Position numbers and translations under genes: made by a program
Source: Apostichopus japonicus
Taxonomy: Eukaryota; Echinodermata; Holothuroidea; Aspidochirotida; Stichopodidae
Assembly (NCBI RefSeq): GCF_037975245.1
Contig: NC_092562.1
Location: 6,547,501 to 6,611,500, forward strand
Direction of reading: 5' to 3'
Length of the DNA: 64,000 nucleotides
The notes under the pieces: generated by a model
What the model saw: only the letters and a program-made list of their open reading frames with translations
Told to the model about the DNA's origin: nothing
Database searches by the model: none
Shown here: piece after piece, positions 47,258-62,200 of the stretch
Numbering within the stretch: the first letter of the stretch is position 1
How the letters are laid out: each line of letters opens with the position of its first letter

Positions 47258-50200
47258 ATATATACATGATTCTTACTAAACCTCCAATAATACGTACTAC
47301 AATGCTTTCAAAAAAGGCTTCCTCGTTTACCCCCTATTTTACCCACTCATTAACCCCCCCATACACTCAAAAGTCAAAACAGGTTCGAACGTTGCATACA
47401 TCACTACTGTGTTGAATAACATAAAAGGATGCTCTGTTGTTGATAGAAAATTAAAAGAATATGTTTTGGTAGATTCATTAAAATTGCATGATAAGACAAC
47501 GGAATGGTTAACATTAAGCATTTAAGATGACGGTTTGATTTGTGTTTTCTTTAGGATTGAATATGCAAATTCCCGCATGATCTCCCTATTATTCCTCTTT
47601 GACTGGTGTCCTTCTCTTTCCAATATTTTTATCTACAGGTTCGATTTTGAATCGATAATGAATGATGATCGATCACTGTTTGAGTGGTTGATGGATTTAC
47701 GAAAGCTTGGCCTCTCCGTCATCAAGAATTCACCTACGAGAGTTGGTGCGGTGACGGAACTCTGTGAACGCGTAGCTTACACTAGACCAACTTGCTTTGG
47801 GTATGTAGGCTATATAGGCTACATATACAACTGTAGTGAAGTGAATTGCAACATTTATTGTTTCGGAAATATATCTTAATTCATAGAATCCATATATGGT
47901 TATTAACAACGTGAAGGACTTCTACTATATACTAGGACAAACTTTACACTAACTTGATCGGTGAGTCAAATTAGCGGCGCTATCCATTTCTCTCCCATAA
48001 AGTGTTTGTAACTGATCCCACGGAGCTGCTATTCTAGCCTATGGTTGGCCCTATATCAGTTCTTTGCAGTTATGGCAAGCCATGTGGGACAAGCACCGCA
48101 TTATATATATCTGCGTACTAATTTGAATATATACACATTTTAATTCGAATATGTACACGTATTAAAATTCAATATATCCCCGCATTAATTGAATACATAT
48201 GGAGATTAAATCCAATATATGCACGGATTAATTCCAATATACACAAAAACCCTTCTCCGCCCTTGCTGTGTACATATCTCCGCGATTTTTTTTTCGGGCT
48301 CGAGAGAATACTCTTAAATAATGTACTTTTTCTATTGGACGAGCCATGCTGTTGTTTAGATCAAGTACGTTTGGCCTGAGTGTACATCAATTGAGACTAA
48401 CTTTGCAATCTCTCATTTATTGCACTGGCGAGACTACCATGTGATAACTCTCGAAACTCATTTGAGAAAGCTATAAGACATGCCAGTTGTTGTATGATTT
48501 AATACGTGTTATATTCGAGTTAATCCACGTATATTGTAAATAAGTGTTGAATAAGTGTTGAACCTTTTAAGTAAACCCTTCGTATGCATTTGAGTACCAT
48601 CTGAGGAACCTCTGACATTACTCATTTACTACGCAAATATTTCTTGCCGTCATGAGATATCACACATATACAGTGAAACGCAGTAAAGACCTGTGAATGT
48701 TACTATACGCTATATTGCAGCCTACACTTTAACTCCTAACGGACTACCTTTCAAATGATGGCCTAATTTCCTTGTTGCAAAGACGAAATAACATTTAAAA
48801 GACGTTTGCTTACTATTTCCTATTTCCACTTGTCATATGTTGTGATAAAATAACAAGCTCATCCCGCTTAGTATACAAACTTCAACATGAAATCAATAAC
48901 ATAAACTTTAATAACATTACGAAATAAATGTAACTTTGGGAGGAAATTTATAGCACTTGTCATACTAACTGAGCAAGTAACACAAACAAACTGTTTGCTT
49001 GGCACCCATATATGTTCCCTCACTTTTTCCTGTTTCTTGGAATACGACACACACTTCTGCCTTAGGTAATGCTCTAATAGAAAAAGTTTGGCCCCTCCTT
49101 CAGATAGTGAAAAGTATAATCAATTTTTGGCAGTTAGTTTAAGGATTCCTGAGGAAACTGTTTCTTGTACTAGAACGAATGGAAGTTCGATACAGCTAGC
49201 AATAAACCATTATAACAAAAAACTAAAATTTATGTTCGCTACACACGCCGCGGGGGATATTCAACCGAAGTGTCGAGATCTCCTCGCGTAGAATTTACAC
49301 TCGTGTAGAATAGGTTTGTGCGTGTGTTTTCAAGTTGACCAATCTTATAGCTTCACCAGTCTAGTGTAACTCTATACAGGCCTATAGGGAAAAGTTTGTA
49401 GACAGGTGGAAACAATTAAGATCGTGTTACATGAATTGTCACATTGCAAATCAATTGACGCTTCCTACGTCCTTGACAACAGAAGTTATGACACAGGTCA
49501 GCCACTGAAAGTTATCCTGCAATGTGGTTCAACAGCTGAGTATGGGAAAATACACTTTACAGGTAGTAAGGTTCCCCGTTCATCGTTCTCGCCCGTTGTT
49601 CATTGTTGTGAGATATACCGCACAGCAGCAGTTCAAACCCGGCCTGTTGAACCAACGTCGGGGTCGTTCAACTTATGTGACCTAACTGTGGGAGGCTATG
49701 TAAGAGTTGCGGGATGTGGGGTTCTTGACAGCAGCTAGCTATACAACAGGATTATTGGGAATTCCCCTAGTGGTCACGATGTGTGAAGACAGCTGACCAC
49801 TGTATTACAAATACAACAGGCTAAAAACAAGAATAAGACTGGCTGTTAGGTACAGAAAATAGTTATATTGCTCGGTCACACATGAAAGTGTGCAACATAA
49901 AGAATCTTGGGAAAGTACTCTTTACTGTTACACAATTAAACTTGTATCAACAATTAAAACAAGAGATATTGAATATTAACAACTAAAGGTGTCAAGTGGC
50001 CACAAGACTAATACATGTATGTGCACATTAATAAAAAAAGAGATAGAGCTTATCTGGCGGGCGGGTCTGTATAGTCCAGCAGCACGGCACAGCAAGGTAG
50101 TAGAATAACTGGTAGGCACGGTGATGCAAGGTTTAATAAATGATGAATGTCCGATAACAGGAAATTACGAAATAGAAGGTGAGTAGTAAGAGTTCCGTGA

Positions 50201-53200
50201 ATATACTTGGACAGTGAAAATAGATATGAGTGACAGTTCCAGGAATACTCCAATAAATAATATATATGTTCAAAGAAATGTTCTTCCCAAGGAGAGTAGG
50301 TATAAAGTCCAGGTACAAGATACGGTAGGTAGAAGACTAGGTGACGTCCAGGTAAAAGAGTAGGTGAAGTCCCGGTAAAAGATAAGTTAAAGAATAGGTG
50401 AAGTCCCAGTAAAGATATATGTAAGTACAAAATGGCAACTAGCAGCTAGAACACAACTCTCAGTTCCATTGAATCCAATAAAAACGATGTAATCACACAG
50501 ATGTATAGCAAAACAATTATACACAATTAATTCCTTGGACAGCAAGAGTCATATGAATATAGATAAATTCTTTTAGCACAAGATCCTGTAGACAACTTAT
50601 TAATAATTTATATATATATGTATACTGTAGTGTACAGACTACATTATGTAAAGAGAGGCTAATATATACACATGCCCTGTTGACTGGCTGACAACCAAAC
50701 TGCCTCTCCCTCCTAAAACACCTTGGAGGAAGCTCCCAAACCACAGGGTAACAACATGTGACCCTCTTAACACCTCTGATTGGCTATAAACACCCTAGAT
50801 ACCAAGAGTAACACTCAGAACCAATCAGAGCTAATTACACAGACTAATCTACATACAAATGCTTACACTATAACTGAAACAACTAAGACAAGGCATCCCT
50901 TATCTAAGAAAAGAAAGTAAGAAGAGAAGATGTTTACTAAAACCAGCAACTTGGCAGAACAAAGAAAGTACTGTTGCCACTGGCTCACTACTAATTATAC
51001 AGGGGAAAATGAGCACAGGTTGTGGAAGAGTAAAGGCATACCTATTACATAACCACTAGGATGGAGAGAACAAGAAACAGAAATAGAGCTATTTACAGCT
51101 ACAGCATGAATTTGGTACATACTTAAAGCAGCATTTTGCGTTTGGTCGCCGTTTTCTACTTTTTTGACATGTCCATCGAGTTTGTTTACATATATCAATC
51201 ACAAAACAACAAACTAAGATATTAGCCAAGTTTCTCCCTGCCAACAACGTTAATTGGCGATATTTGCAGATAATGAGAAAAGTGTCCACGACAAATTCCA
51301 CATTTAAAATTAATCGCATACATTCCCCCAAACCCACTCGTTCGAATTCAACCAATCAGAGATGCAGGTTTAGTTATGAGCCGTTGCTAAAAAAAAGATT
51401 CAAGACTGCGTTGATACAACCAGGGAGTTGTTATGGAACTCCCACAACTGCCATATAGACTGTACACAAATCAAGCATGGTGTTGTATTACGTATTGGTC
51501 AATGACGTTCGAAATGTTTAAATATTCATATTATGGGCGAGGTTTATTGGGATCCCAATGGAAAATATCTTGGAGAAAAACAAAGTTGAAAGTTGCACAT
51601 TTTTCGACTTTTATGCCACCATTTGAAGTCAGATTTAAATAGATAAGCTAGTTATGTATGTCGTTATGGCATAGTGGAGTCAGTGAGGTTGAGAAAAATC
51701 ATAGAAAAGGACGCAAAATGCTGCTTTAAGATAAGGCCTTAGAACAATCAGGTTTTGTAATGACAAGTTCAAATAACCACTCTTTTCTCCAGATCGATGA
51801 AGTTTGTTTCGTTAGAAACTTGACACAATCCTTCCATACGTTCGTCTCATCCAGTATGTTACATTGTTTTCATTCGTCAATATCTGATATATATGATGGT
51901 TGCGCACTATTTCTATATTTCTATATCAGTCTTTGTGTACAGCGTTTCTGTATATTGGACGAATCTGAGCGTAATAGTAATGACCGACTTTGCGATCCGC
52001 GTTATAGTCAACGCTGACTTTGCAATCCGTGCCCCCCCCCCCCCGCTCCCTCACATTTTTTGCAAGGTCGGTAAGAGTGACTCCATATTTATCCCTTTCG
52101 GGAAAACCAAATAGATTATAACTTTCTTGTGCGCCTTTGTAGAAATGTGAGTTCGCCGTTAGCTCGTGTCTTGTGATCTCACTTCTGGCTGGTAGGGGAG
52201 CTCACATCTATGGAACGCCAAAATGACTGCAGGTGGCGCTACTACTCTAAACAGGAGGCGCTACTACCCTAAACAGGAGGTGCTACTACCCTAAACTGGG
52301 GGTGCTACTACTCCTATTAGGAGGTGCTACTACTCTAAACAGGAGGTGCTACCATTCTAAACAGGAGGTGCTACTACTCCTAAGTGACGATGCTACTGTA
52401 AAAAGGAGGCGCCACTACTCTAAATAGGCGATGCTGCTACTACTACAGGCGGCGATGCTACTGTAAATTAGTGGCGCTACTACCCTAAACGGAAGGTGCT
52501 ACTACCCTGTAACCAAGGCGTGTCTCCAAGGCGTGTTTCCAAAACAATATGCACACGGGTCAACGAAGGTCACTCTTCAGTTTTCCTACATATACCAATT
52601 CATGTCTGTACAGATTGAGAGTATCAACGGTTACTACCATATGAAACGTTAGTTTCGATATTAACTTCTGGGAAAATTCAAACAGTTTACGCGAATAAGA
52701 ATCCACATTATAATTACAAAGAATGTCGTTCAACGCGGACGAGAAGATACGCGAATACGTAGAGGTGGGTTTTACAACAAATGGCTGAAATGTTGGACAT
52801 AAGACTGTAACAACGACTAAGAGGAGACGTCGCAATTTGCACCTACGAAAGAAAGATTTGAATGCCAAACTTAGTGGTCAGTGATTTCTTATTTCCTTAA
52901 ATGTAACTCAAACAGGCTCAGGACAGTTAATTGTAGATAGTATATATGCTAAATAACCGTGTAGTAAGAATCAACCTATTGTACAATCACATCTAGTAAT
53001 ATATTAATCGTATATCTCATAGTTGAACTGTCAGAGTTGTGCAAAAATGCATCGTTTTCAATCCAAAGAGGCAAAGGTTTCCCCATTGATCGAACGAAAT
53101 ATGTTCTACATGTATCTTAATGATGGGGCGAGGCTGTGTTAAGTAGTATACAAAAGTAACTAATGCGTCAAAGTAAATGGGCCTGACGTTTCCATCCTAG

Positions 53201-56200
53201 CATGATCTTTTCAGAGGCTGGATGACAAGTGCATTATGTATTTATATTATTTTTACAATAGTAACTAATTATTCTTTTTTACGTATTAATAAGAAGGTAT
53301 GTTCTCTCCTTGGTTCGCCCTCTTCAAATTATTATCAGAAAGTGATTAATGACTATTTCGGCGTAGAATACCATTTAAGGGCTGATCAATGGCGTATGAA
53401 AGGAGAGGGGGCAGGAGACCATACCTCCATGGCCTGTCCGAAGGGTAACGTTTTAGTCGTCGGGGGGGGGGGGGGGCTTTCGGGGAAACCGTGAAAACAA
53501 ACAACAACTTTTGAATTTTGTTTCTTAACAATTTAAAGTTTCAACATACACAGCCGTGTGTATATATAAACCTAATTATTTACCTAATTTGATTTAGACT
53601 AAACATACATTTGAAGCCTGAACTGTGTAAAATTCTTCCGAGAGCAGTCCGCAGAAAAATATACATTCATGAAACCCATAGTCACAGCCCGTCTTTAAGG
53701 TCTATACCTCAACAAATCATTCGGGGAGAGCGATTGGAATTTAGTCCCCACCTTTGGAATTAGGTGCCCGTGACTGGGGCGTGGATAGGCTATAACGTTT
53801 CTTGAAGTTTAATGCCAGAGTTACCATGATTACAATTTACCTAACCCATACAATCTTGTAGGGTAGATTGTGTTTGAGGAACGTAATAAACTTGGCGTGG
53901 TGAAACCAAGGAGCTGTTACTTGGAGAGCTCCCTGTCCAAACAGGATGACAGTATATAGATACACTAAATGACACAATACAAAACTTTTAAGTATGACTG
54001 TCTTTCATATACTTATTTTAGTTGATGGCTCATGCACATATATTTCAACCTGAAACAAGAGTCACAGAGTACAGAACCCCCATCCCCCATCACAAAATAA
54101 ATCATACTAATGTTTACATGGTGATACACCTTTTCCTTATACGGACATGTTTGCAACCGCGCCACAATGAGTAACAATAATGGGTTGACAAACCAACTTT
54201 ATTTTTACCAAGGAATTGATACGTAACTCATTGGTTCTACCATGGAAGTCTGACCGATACTTCCACGGTTCAACCGATGACAGGTTTCTTTGAATAATAA
54301 GCGAGTTCAGAGTTACGAGTGCGCATGCCCGATTCTCACTTGGGGTCAGGTCAACTGAGAATGGAATCCTCGGAAAACGTAAACAATGACAGCTTTTCAT
54401 AACGATAATCCAACTAAGAATGGGTTACTGCGACATTCGGTATATATGTCAAGTGCATATTTCGGTGAGTTTACGACTTAAAAACGTGTATAAATTGACT
54501 GAAACTACTTCATAAAATATTGATTATAAGGGAACACAGATCCGTATCGCACGTGAAATAGTTAGTCTGATATACGAGCAGGAAAAAAAAGAGTACTGTG
54601 TGACTGTATCCTTCGTATGAGTTACGCGACCTTTCGTGGTTGCGGGTGTCTTAATGCTTCGCGGAAGTTCTAACTGATAATTTTCGGAAATGAATATGAA
54701 ATGAATTTAATATATAGCATGGAACAAACTATTTTGCCCTTTTGTTTGTCATTATGAGCCTGAACTGTTTTTTTTTTAGAGAATATCGTAAGCAACTCGA
54801 GTCTAAAATACTGACATTGACACTGACAGAACTGTAGATCTAAATAGGCCTACGTACATAACCTATCCTCATACTCGTTGCTTTTACGTCCACCAACGAA
54901 CACTGCATAGTAGAGGCATTGATATCTTGTATAGTTGGTTCTTCATGTTAAGAAATATTAGTTCTCTTCATTTTTTTTTGCGTGATTTAAAATAAGCTTA
55001 TTCTTATTCTTGGCATATTCCTACTACTTATAGGGTGGGTTCAATTTGTTCAAACAGAGAAAAAAGAAGATATTTATTTTATTTGGGGAAGAACATTTAA
55101 AAAAATAATAGTGGGTGGGGGGAATTTTCAGGGAATATTATTAATACGCTGCGATGGTGTACACTCTGCCTTTAGAAAGCACAACCTTGACTCGGCAGAA
55201 ATGGCATTGTAAAAAATTTCCCCGAGCCACCCAGACTCTAAATAGCTGAAGGCTTTACCATCTTTATAGTCCGTCATCAGTCTTTGCTTCAGTTCAATGT
55301 TATCAATACTGGTAAAATAATGCGCAATATCAATGTACATGCAAGGCGGCCATTTTTCCATTGCACATTCGCCTTCCCATGTAAGTGGCAAATCCGAAAA
55401 AGGATCGACAGGGTCTCTCCTTCAACCTGAAGTACCGATGCGTAGTCATCTGCCTTTTCATTTCGCGCATCTGCTATGTTAACTTCAGCAATGTTCATCT
55501 GAACGGCAGCATACGCTAAAGCAACCAACTCTTCTTTTCGGCCACTCATCATCAACTTTCGTTTCTTTAAAAATTCCTTCAGTCTGTCAACTTTCCAAAG
55601 TTTAAACTCTTCTAAACTTGTAGGAATATCCATCCCGTAGCGAAAAAACAGAGTAAATTTAGACGTAAATTATGCAATTTCTAATGTTTACTGTAAGTGC
55701 TCATTAAGTTAGCGTGGGGTTAAGTTGTAAAGTCGTGTGAGTGGCCTTGGCCTCAGACAAGACTGTCATCTTCAACTTTAACTTTACATGCATTGAGGTA
55801 AAAGGTCACTTGAGGTCACCAGATGCCAAAGTTTGAAACCCATCCAACTGCAAAAGTGAAGCTTGGATTAACCTCATAGTTGTATGTGGACCTCAAGTAG
55901 AAGAATCTATTGTTTTTTAAGAGGTCAAGGGTCATTTGAGGTCAACAGAGGTGGAAGTATGAAAGAAAGTTTGTGAGCTCTGTAATTTTCACAGCAAAGC
56001 TTGGAAACTCTTCATAGTTGCTATGTGGGTCCAACTTTGTGAGTAAAACATCCCTGCTGATATACAGTTCAATTGCCCCTGAATGTCACCATTGGTAACA
56101 TTCTGGAAACTTCAAACTTGTTCGTTAGCTAAGTAGATGTCCAAAGTCATTTGAGGTCAATACAGATATTTTCTGTGGAGTTCAAAGGTGATTTGCAGTC

Positions 56201-59200
56201 AATAAAGCTCAGCCTCAGAGTTTTGCAAGCAGGGTAACTCAAGCAGTGAAGCTTGTATGAACTTTGGTATCTGGAGCCTACTCTTGTGCAAAGTGACAAG
56301 GAATCATTCTCCTGGCTTTCTTGTTTGTATACATTTAATATTCATGTAGGATGGAAGGTCCCAGCGACGCTCATTTTACTCACGCTGGGTCATCTTTAAG
56401 TTATTTATTACTACATTCGTTCAATTGAAAGTTATTGATTTATAGAATGTGAATCTTGTGTTTCATATTGCCCAAATAATTGTCTTCACCAGTGGTTTAA
56501 ACAACTTTAGTAACTCTTATTGACCTTTCTTTCTTGTGTAGACAAACATTCCAAGTGGAGGTAAAGGAGAACGCTTCTCATGTTGCCTACAGTAGTGGCC
56601 CCTTACCACTCCACACAGACACAGCATTCTACATGGTCCCTGTTGGGGTGAGTGAGCGTCAATCTTATCTCATCGCTACTATTGGGAGTTGACTAGATGT
56701 TGCGGTCGGTTGGTAATTGTGCCACATGATGAGTACCTGTGTCTCCCAGACCTTCAGATTGAAAGGTCAAAGGTTAAAAGTCAAATTAGAGAAAGGGGAT
56801 TATGCAAGGGGGGATGGCACATTGAATTCACTGAGACACTATACATGTTTATTATTGTAATGTAATTACTGTAAAAAAAAAAAGTATGTGGTTACCATGG
56901 CAACTTATGTCAAAGTTCAAATCCAGTGTTTTCAGTGCACTTTTGTGTCAAAAACTACCAAAAGTATCGGCTAATACCATCATACTTGATAGAAATGTGC
57001 TCCATGTTAGGAACTTGTGCCTCGCAATACTTATGAAGTTCAAGAGTCAGATGTCAATGGTTAGATTAGGGAGGTCTAAATAACACCTCCCTGGTCAGAC
57101 GAAGCCAAAAGCGAGTTTTGCTTTAAATGCAAAGGGGCACCTTCAAAAGACGTTCAATCTTCCCAGACGAAAAGGGCATGATCAGTGAAAAAATATGTGG
57201 TTATACATTGGTCACAATTGAAACCCATGGTGACAGCGTCAATGCCAAAAGTGTAACCTGCAAGTTTTTGTCAGACTATGCCTACAAAGGATCCAAAATT
57301 ACACGGCTAAAATTATTCTCGGCAGATCAAAATATGATAGTGCCTCCGCAGCATTGAAGGAGCTGCACATCCTCCCCGTTAATGTCCGCGCCGAGTACAA
57401 GATCCTCCTCCTCGTTTTTAAGTGTATACATAATTCAGTGCCAGCTTATCTGTCCGAGTCGCTGGAAATTAAGACACCTGGTCGTTCAACACGCTCGTCA
57501 AAGGGCATTCTTCTCAAGGTTCCTTTCACACGCCGCAAATGTTTCGCAGGCCGCTCTTTCAGCGTCACTGGCCCTAGACTTTGGAACGCTCTCCCCGTCG
57601 ACACAAGAAATTCGATGACCATCAGAACTTTTAAAGCTGCTTTAAAGACTCATTTATTTAAGAAATCGTTTTTATAATTTGTTTTGTTGTTCAGCGCCAT
57701 TGAGTGTTTTTACAGTAATGTGCGCTTTACCAAGTGTTACCACCTTAACCTTAACTAAGTGCAAAGCAATATTTTGCTTTAACTCCAAAGGGAAGATTGA
57801 ATAATGGTGCTACCATGGTAACTAAGGTCAAATGTTCACATTTAATGCTTATTTCTGAAAATATCTCTTCGCGACCATACCGGTATCCTCAAATTTGGTA
57901 CAATGTGACCCGTAATTGGGTGAAAGGAACGAAGCGAAAAGTACATTTTTGCAATATATACAAGTTCTCTGTGGTTTTATCAAAATGTTACCATTTGTGG
58001 ATTTTTTTCAATGGATGTATGATTGAAATCATTTTAATGCTCAATTGCCCTGATTACATCATTCATTCTGCTCTTTCTAAATGCATCAACAAAATATCAA
58101 TTAGTTTATAACACAAAATCATATCTTTGCCATACAGAATGCATGATGAGGAATATGGCTTTGAATTAAATGGGACAGGTGGAGTTATCATAATAAAACT
58201 AAAGTATGATCTTACAAGTTTTTGTAACCCCTTTGGTGGCCTCCTCGAGGCCAGAGGTCCTTGTACAGTATACAGTATTAGTCATAAAAGTGAAGCAGTT
58301 TTGTGTGTAGGAATTTGTTGTATAGACATATTCCGCCAGGTGCCTATCTTGAGGGTATAGCTGGAGTAGTGCTATACATAGGCGTGTACTGAGGCCTGGC
58401 AAATGGGGTCGTGGGGGTTACATGAGATGAGGGTTTCGGGCGTCATGGGTTAAAGGTTGGAATTTTATTAGGCTGTTTTAATGGGGAAGTTAGTACAGTG
58501 GTAGTAGATAACTTTTGGATTTTAGAGTACCACAAGTAGTTAAAGCATGGAGTTAAAAACAGAGCTCCATGGTTGTAGAGAGGCCTTCATAGAGAGAGGA
58601 GTTAACTAATAAAAATCCAATACAGAGAGCAATTGAAAAAATCTTCCTGTCTATTTTTTATACATATACAATACAAATACAAAACACGTACAAACCACTG
58701 ATCTGTACACTAACTGGATTGGAGCAACAGGCCTACTCTGTGAAGCCACCGGAAGTTACTGTCCGCCATGTTTGTTCACCCAAGAAGAGCGATACAGTTC
58801 ACTGATTTTGTATGCTAGCGATATTTGAACGTTGATTTAATGACTGTTTTCTTGTAGACAGAAAGTATCCAAGACAAGAGAAGGGGCGCTGATATTAGGT
58901 GTGTGTCACTGAGGTGGTGGGGGGGGGGAGGTGGTCGGGAGACGTGCCCCCGTACTCAATATTAGATTGATTTTTTATTGCGGTTAATTGACCAAGTAAA
59001 ATGAGGGTTGCAAAAGCAGATCAATATGGACAACTCAAAAGCCTTTCCGAATATATTCTTGGTCGAAAGCAACATTGAGGGGTTGGTGTGGAGGGGAGGG
59101 GGGGTGGAGGGGAATCAAAAATTCGAAGTTTTCAAACAGTTGTAGTCAAAGAGCAATCTCGTGAGTCATAAACTGTGGTATTTCATGTTTATGCTATAAT

Positions 59201-62200
59201 GCTATTGTCTTTACTGGTTGGGTGCTTGCAGTTTCAGCTTTACCCTTAAATGATTACAAATAGAGAACCGACAAGGTAAACTATGAAAGCACATAATGGA
59301 AACAAATATCCTTTTCTTTAAATATATTCAGTTCAAGTGACACAGTTGTAATAGTATTGATTGTAGTGACTTGTTAGCACTTAAAAAGTCCAACAAGAAC
59401 TTCATTTCCAGAAAATTTAAAATCATTACACTCTGGACCCTGGAAGTCAATGCAATGTTTCTGGTGGTTAAAATTTATAAAAATATATAAAAGTAAATCA
59501 GCAAGAACTTCACATATAAAAGAATATTATAAAAATATTGTTAAGAAATGTATAATGGTAAGAACTTCACATTTCATAATCTGAAAACATTACAGTATGG
59601 GCAGAGGAAGTCAGTGCAATGCTTCTGGTGGTTAAAATTTATAAAAAAAATATTAAAGTAAATCAGCAAGAACTTCACATATAAAAGACTATTATAAAAA
59701 TATTGTTAAAAAAAGTATAATGGCAAGAACTTCACATTTCATAATCTAAAAACATTACAGTATGGGCAGAGGAAGTCAGTGCAATGCTTCTGGTGGTTAC
59801 AAATGTCATGAAACTTTCCAAAAAGACTATAAAGGTAAGGTCCTTATGTATAAAAAGTAAAACAATACATAGGGTGGAACCTGCAAATCCATGAAATGCT
59901 TCTAGTGCTTGAAAATTATCATTTAACCTATACAAAAACAAATTCCGGCAAGAACTTCAACACCAAACAATAGAAATCACGAGATGTTTTGCCACTAGAG
60001 GTCAGAGAAATGTTTCCATATTGTTTAAAAACATAATGAAACTTAAACTTCTTCTTCATTAACTGTATGATTGGATGGCAGAAATGTGATAATTATGATG
60101 GCAACAGAGCCTAAAAAGTACTGACAAAATCTTTACTATAAGTTCTATCATTTTAACACTTGGAATGTTCAGCCACATCCCCCATGTTCCCCCATGTGTG
60201 ATTACTGTCATGTCTTTCTGCTTATATTGCTCTCATGAAACTTTCTCAATGAGGTCTCTTATGCCCTTGAACATGTCTCTTGACATAAAAAGAATGAAAA
60301 GATAAATAGTTTCAACCCAGTATGCATGAAAATGTATGTGATGTCGGGTATTTTGCGCTTTAGCTTTCTAGGAGACTCCATTATAGCATATGTAGGATCT
60401 CCAGGGGTACTCCATGTTCACTGCACTCCGCATTTGGTAATTCATGTTTTGTACTTGGGATTGGGCTGGATCGTCTTGCAGATGGTGGCTTACGAGTTAC
60501 GAGTTGGAGTAATCTGCAAATTACATAAACAAAACATTGAAATTTTTAATATAAATATAAAATTCATCTGTAGAAACGAAATAATTTAACCAATTGAATT
60601 GTAACCTGTCCTTAGTAATACTCATTCATAAAAGGAGAGGCTTCAAATTTCCAAATAAGTCAAGCTTAGGCTTGTGCCTTGAGTTAGGCAACAACTCTCT
60701 GTTTTCAAAACTGAGTTAGGTGGTAAGCCTATGTATACCCTTTCAATTATTAAGCTACACATAATTCCTCATGTATTCAGTACGTCACGCAGTGTACTGA
60801 AAACTGTACTTTGATGCAAGTAGACCTAAATATGTCGAAAAGCTAATGTTACTTATCATGTTACTTATTTCTTTCGCGAAACACGTCCATATTCTCGCCA
60901 GTGCATACAACGTAGTACAAAAGACTAACTAGAATTCCCATCCCAGGTAATCGGCATAGCCTACCTGTGAAAGTTTAACCCCTTTTCTCGTTTTCCACGA
61001 ACATCCCGGTGTGTGCATCCATAGGCTGAACAGGCATTCTTTTCAAAACATCAGATATTAAACGAGTGAGGTAAAGTTACTAAACGAGTGAGGTAAAGTT
61101 ATTTCGTTTAGGATAATGCGAAGTGCTGTCTGCCGATTCCGTACCTAGTTACAACAGAACAAGAAATGTTTGGCGTCTTTTTGGGTGATTCAAGATGGCC
61201 GCAAACCCACTTCCGGTAGCTTTACAGGGAATAGACCAACTAGCGCTCAGAAGCGGTGAGCCGCCAATCCAGTTAGTGTACAGATCAGTGGTACAAACAC
61301 GCAAACCGTACCTGAATTGTGCTCTCATATCGTTTTGGTGGCGCTATTCCGATATTCATTGCAGAGCCGTATCTCTATATACGGCTCTGATTCATTGCTT
61401 TACTTTTGTAAAGACATCTGTAAAGAACATAATATTTATTAGATTTTTGAGTAAGGGCGTGGGGTGCGCGTAATATGATTTTTTTAAACAATTAACAGTT
61501 TTTCAACTATTTATCTGTTTATAGACGGGTTTTGGCAATATTCCGATGATAATTCAAATGTCCAATTCTCTAAAGCCCTGCTCTTTTTAGGGTAGTTTTG
61601 TTTTTTATGTGTTGGGCTTGTTTTAGAACATTTATAAAGGTGGTAGCCTGTTTCTAAGTGGAGCCTAAATATTTTTTTGAAAATAAAAAGGTCAAAATGT
61701 AGTTTTCACACTTTTTCAATGAAAACAAAGTTTGAACCAAAAGTTTGGAAATAAACGTCTAAACATCAATAGCACCTCCCCCCCCCCCCTTCCCCAAGCA
61801 ATAGGTATTTTTGAATAGATCTGTTTTTCTAGCTTTATTCTAAAAATCAAACCAAGTCTATATCTAGAAGGGTTGTGAAGATACACATTTTCAAAGTGTT
61901 AGGTTTTGGGGGCATATTCCTCCCAGTACAGTGTCTAAAAGTTAGAGAAACCTCCTATACATAAGGATTTCAGAGATAATTTCTTGTAATCGAAAGTTTT
62001 GGTTTCCCATGTGACCATCTAGAACTGGTAATGAATGGTGCGGAGGTAACTTCAATGGTATACTTTTCAACGATATGGTAATATTTTTAATATGTTTTGC
62101 AGGTGCAAATCCTCCACTGTATCAAACAGTCATCTAGTGGTGGAGAAAACATCGTTGCAGATGCCTTTAGATCGGCGGAAATCATTCGAAGCGAAGATCC

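Noticed and set aside
61195-61473. 92-codon frame near an AAGATGGCCGC start
   Set aside because: The start lies in the right terminal repeat of the 58696-61290 element; the rest has no protein signal.
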